From Candidatus Chryseopegocella kryptomonas (GTDB lineage: Bacteria; Bacteroidota; Ignavibacteria; Kryptoniales; Kryptoniaceae), in contig NZ_CZVW01000005.1 in the NCBI RefSeq assembly GCF_001536065.1, forward strand, positions 1 through 64,000: DNA of 64,000 nt. The letters run 5' to 3'. The notes under the pieces were generated by a model. The model had not been told where the DNA came from and ran no database searches. It saw nothing but the letters and a program-made list of their open reading frames with translations. Position 1 is the stretch's first letter; each line of letters opens with the position of its first letter. Positions 61,163 through 64,000 of this stretch are shown here, piece by piece. Both the position numbers and the translations under genes were made by a program.

Positions 61163-62743
61163 TTAATCCAGACCATAAACTCTGACATCTTTCGGATGCT
61201 CAACATAAAATTTCAATTTTAAAATTTTTTTCTCCCCCGCTTTCAAATTGAACTTCCAAGTTATAATTCCATTCTCTCCAATCTCCGCTTCTTTTTCGTC
61301 TGGGGACTCAAGCACAACTTTTATTTTCTCATTTCTTGAAATTGGATAATTTTCTTTCACCTCAACAAAAACATCAACGCCTTTGCCATTTTCAATTTCT
61401 GTTTCATACTCATACGAAACTTTCACCGTCCCACCGAATACGCCTATATATTCTGTGAATTTATTTTTCAAGTTGCGATTAATTTTTATTGCTTCATCAA
61501 CTCCAAGTGATAAATCAAACATCTGCCCCGGCAAAATTCTCTGAATTAAAGAAGATGAAATATATTTACCATCAACATAAATCTTCGCCTCACCTGGCAA
61601 AATCGGAAATCCAAAATCGTTTTTCAATTTAACTCTCAAATAAGCATATCTTGACAATTTCGGGACAGCGTAATAAACCAGCTGACTTTCCTGAGAAAAC
61701 GATGCAAGGAAAATTTTGTGCGATTGATTGTCCGATGGAATGTTAAGTTTTTGAAACTTGAAACTAACAGATGTGATTGATGTTTCAAATTCCGGTGAAA
61801 CATAAAACGGCTCAATAATTTCAGGTATTTCTACTTTTTCCTTTCTTGGCATTTCCATAAAAATACGCTTTTCAGACCTCACAGGTGGTTGATAAATATC
61901 AATAGTCCATTGTGATAACTCAGGTGGGGTTCCAGAAACAGCAACTGGCGCAGTAGATATTTCTGCAGGGACATCAATCCAATCTTCACCCGTCATCTGT
62001 CTGACAAAAGAAAAATAATCAAAATCAACTTTCCCAACATTTGAATTTGCCCGCACCTCATAACCAGAATTCCAACTAACCCCGTAAACAAAATATGAAA
62101 CCTTCAACTCAACATTCTTGTCCGAATTTGAATAAATTGCAATTTCAACATTTTTCCCCTTCTTCTTTACAGATGAAATTTGCTCAAGTTCATCTTCAAC
62201 TTTTTTCTTCTCCGCTTTTAAATCCTCAATCTCTTTTTCAATGCGATTTTTCTCTTTTATGTTCTCTCCAAGCGTCTTGCTGAAAAATTTTAAATAAGAT
62301 TCAATCTCCGAAACCGTAAATTTTTGTTTCTCACTTGCTGGTGTTAACTTCTTTAAAAGTTCAATTTTCCCAAGAACGACATCAAGTTCCCCCTGTTTTG
62401 AAGTTATCAAATCATTCAAACTATCTAACTTCGCCTTCAATTTTTTGATCTTTTCAACTTCTGGACTTTCAAGATATGTCTCTTCAACTTTCACATCGGA
62501 AATTTTTACACCATCCCCTTTTAAAATTTCAACTTGAACAGATTGATTATTCAAACTTTCTGGAAACCCCGAAATTTTTATCAAGTTTTCCCCTTTTTTG
62601 AGCGATGTTTCAACAAGTTTCGTTATGAAAGCTCCATTTGGATAAATTGTGATGAAAGAAATTTTTGATTTCGGCATGTGCTCAACTCCATTTGAAATTT
62701 GAAGAACGAAAAAAGTCAAAATTAAAAATAGAAACTTTCGCAT
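61163..62743 (-). CDS. Exported DUF4139/DUF4140 protein with coiled coil
   Basis: This 526-residue exported protein has a signal peptide (about 1-19), an N-terminal DUF4140 domain (ISFITIYPNGAFITKLVETS), a coiled coil (about 90-205) and a C-terminal DUF4139 domain. The DUF4139 domain begins VSYFVYGVSWNSGYEVRANS and continues with MTGEDWIDVPAEISTAPVAV, then LPGEAKIYVDGKYISSS and ENGIITWKFNLKAGEKK. Related proteins are annotated as mucoidy inhibitor MuiA-like in bacteria, without a known biochemical function. It is probably periplasmic. A promoter candidate lies at 62777-62805. Confidence 0.9.
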   Translation of the reverse strand: MRKFLFLILTFFVLQISNGVEHMPKSKISFITIYPNGAFITKLVETSLKKGENLIKISGFPESLNNQSVQVEILKGDGVKISDVKVEETYLESPEVEKIKKLKAKLDSLNDLITSKQGELDVVLGKIELLKKLTPASEKQKFTVSEIESYLKFFSKTLGENIKEKNRIEKEIEDLKAEKKKVEDELEQISSVKKKGKNVEIAIYSNSDKNVELKVSYFVYGVSWNSGYEVRANSNVGKVDFDYFSFVRQMTGEDWIDVPAEISTAPVAVSGTPPELSQWTIDIYQPPVRSEKRIFMEMPRKEKVEIPEIIEPFYVSPEFETSITSVSFKFQKLNIPSDNQSHKIFLASFSQESQLVYYAVPKLSRYAYLRVKLKNDFGFPILPGEAKIYVDGKYISSSLIQRILPGQMFDLSLGVDEAIKINRNLKNKFTEYIGVFGGTVKVSYEYETEIENGKGVDVFVEVKENYPISRNEKIKVVLESPDEKEAEIGENGIITWKFNLKAGEKKILKLKFYVEHPKDVRVYGLD

Positions 62744-62776
62744 ACCTTTTGAAGTTTTGGTTGCTCAACTAAAACA

Positions 62777-62805
62777 AATATAAAAACGACCCGTTAAATT
62801 TTCAA
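62777..62805 (-). promoter_or_regulatory. Promoter of the DUF4139-OPT unit
   Basis: On the minus strand TTGAAA is followed after 17 bases by TATATT, extended to TATATTTG as in the cytochrome P460 promoter. It overlaps the last bases before the pyrB stop region and is about 33 bases upstream of the gene. Confidence 0.6.
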
Positions 62806-62811
62806 ACGAAT

Positions 62812-63735
62812 TTAACTCCCCATAGTCCCAAGCAAATAAAGAACTGCCATTCTAACCGCAACCCCATTTGTGACCTGTTCAAGTATAACAGAATGCTCGC
62901 TATCAGCAACATCTGAAGATAACTCAACACCACGATTTATAGGTCCTGGATGCATTATCAAAATTGGTTTGCTTGCTTTCTCAAGCCGTTTCCTTGTGAT
63001 CCCAAAAAATTTATGATACTCCTGAAGCGATGGGATAAAAGCCGAGTTCTGTCTTTCAAGCTGCAATCTTAAAACATTTAAAACATCAACTTTTGGTATA
63101 ACTTCATCAATGTTATGATAAACCTGGACGCCAAGTTTTTCAATATCTCTTGGAATGAGCGTTTCAGGACCGCAGACGAAAACATTTGCACCAAGCGTTT
63201 TTAATCCAAATATATTTGACCTTGCGACACGACTATGCAAAATATCACCAACTATGCAAACATTTAATCCTTCAATTTTTCCGAATTTTTCACGCATTGT
63301 GAAAATGTCAAGCAAAGCTTGTGTTGGATGTTCATGCGTTCCATCTCCTGCATTTATTACACTTGCGTCAATTATCTTTGCAAGAAAATGAGGCGCACCA
63401 GAAGACGAATGTCTTATGACAACCATATCAATTTTCATCGCTTCTATATTTTTTACCGTATCTTTAAATGTCTCACCCTTTGCTATACTGCTTCCAGCTG
63501 TTGCAAAATTAACAACATCTGCAGACAATCTTCTCTCCGCAAGCTCAAACGATATTCTCGTCCTAGTTGAACTTTCAAAGAAAAGATTTACAACCGTCTT
63601 CCCCTGTAAAGTTGGAACTTTCTTTATCGGTCTTTCAAGAACTTCTTTAAATGAAACCGCTGTGTCTAAAATTAATTCAATATCCTCTTTCGGCATACAT
63701 TCAAGCCCAAGCAAATGTTTACTTTTCAACGGCAT
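62812..63735 (-). CDS. pyrB: Aspartate carbamoyltransferase catalytic subunit
   Basis: PyrB joins carbamoyl phosphate and aspartate, the first committed step of pyrimidine synthesis. The 307-residue protein has the carbamoyl phosphate loop ESSTRTRISFE, GDGTHEHPTQALLDIFTM, the aspartate-binding region LNVLRLQLERQ and the end IMHPGPINRGVELSSDVAD. The length is normal for the class without a regulatory subunit. It is preceded by pyrR and a terminator hairpin, which suggests attenuation control. Confidence 0.97.
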   Translation of the reverse strand: MPLKSKHLLGLECMPKEDIELILDTAVSFKEVLERPIKKVPTLQGKTVVNLFFESSTRTRISFELAERRLSADVVNFATAGSSIAKGETFKDTVKNIEAMKIDMVVIRHSSSGAPHFLAKIIDASVINAGDGTHEHPTQALLDIFTMREKFGKIEGLNVCIVGDILHSRVARSNIFGLKTLGANVFVCGPETLIPRDIEKLGVQVYHNIDEVIPKVDVLNVLRLQLERQNSAFIPSLQEYHKFFGITRKRLEKASKPILIMHPGPINRGVELSSDVADSEHSVILEQVTNGVAVRMAVLYLLGTMGS

Positions 63736-63755
63736 AAAATTTTAAATTTTTGTTT

Positions 63756-63790
63756 TAAAATAAAAAAGCCGAAACCATTTGGTTTCGGCT

Positions 63791-63791
<1 letters not shown>
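63756..63791 (-). terminator. Terminator or attenuator between pyrR and pyrB
   Basis: An 11-bp perfect stem (AAGCCGAAACC with GGTTTCGGCTT) with a 4-base loop is followed on the minus strand by TTTTTTATTTT. It begins right at the pyrR stop codon and lies 31 bases upstream of pyrB. In Bacillus-type pyr operons PyrR controls terminators in such positions. I could not see a PyrR-binding anti-antiterminator here. Confidence 0.85.

Positions 63792-64000
<209 letters not shown>

Overview
The window is AT-rich bacterial chromosome, densely packed with short intergenic gaps. It suggests a thermophilic member of the Bacteroidota/Chlorobi/Ignavibacteria/Kryptonia assemblage. The evidence is a T9SS-type C-terminal sorting domain of the YQNYPNPFNPSTKI kind, a PorV/PorQ-family protein, FlgD-like C-terminal domains, paired short heme-copper oxidase subunit III genes, a branched-polyamine synthase (BpsA type) that is otherwise typical of thermophiles, and promoters mixing a sigma70 -35 element with a Bacteroidota-like TAnnTTTG -10 element. 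The placement near Candidatus Kryptonia is inference; no 16S gene is present. No CRISPR array, insertion sequence or phage module was seen, and no gene-free stretch exceeds 300 bases.

Layout. 36-6729 (minus): aa3-type cytochrome oxidase operon (periplasmic copper protein, ctaC, ctaD, ctaA, ctaB, two subunit III genes) under a promoter overlapped by a palindrome. 6930-14570: tRNA-Arg(ACG), a SufT-like protein, a sugar-type ABC ATPase, aroA, gpmI, lipoproteins, a CpoB-like protein, a NUDIX hydrolase and a 45-residue membrane protein. 14761-17551 (plus): a secreted beta-propeller T9SS substrate broken by one frameshift. 17699-21946: GT9 glycosyltransferase and a 2-oxoacid:ferredoxin oxidoreductase locus behind a sigma54-like promoter.

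22186-30344 (plus): a six-gene operon encoding a membrane b-type cytochrome, three multiheme c-type cytochromes (20, 22 and 13 haem motifs, 55 in all), an outer-membrane beta-barrel and a membrane-anchored Fe-S/FAD oxidoreductase. I read it as a putative transmembrane electron conduit. One cytochrome contains an exact 216-bp tandem duplication that adds three haems. bpsA follows on its own promoter. 31438-36345: hflX, cytochrome P460, a MarR regulator with a Cys-rich tail, and a DPP-IV-like peptidase.

36349-50042 (minus): a nine-gene, 13.7-kb operon combining a discoidin/FlgD-type secreted protein, a PorV-like protein, a 988-residue outer-membrane barrel, a 1051-residue TPR protein, an ExbB/ExbD motor, a TonB-like protein whose periplasmic arm is a DUF4159 domain, and two lipoproteins, one with a second DUF4159 domain. 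This looks like an undescribed proton-motive-force-driven envelope machine. 50155-58954 (minus): nuoABCDEF followed without large gaps by two lipoproteins, pheA, ftsX, a HIT protein, a DUF2231-like protein and trmB. 59103-64000 (minus): OPT transporter, DUF4139 protein, pyrB and the 3' end of pyrR.

Many longest-frame starts use TTG or GTG upstream of a better ATG with a ribosome binding site. I moved starts where the sequence (ribosome binding site, promoter or signal peptide) supports it and say so per gene.
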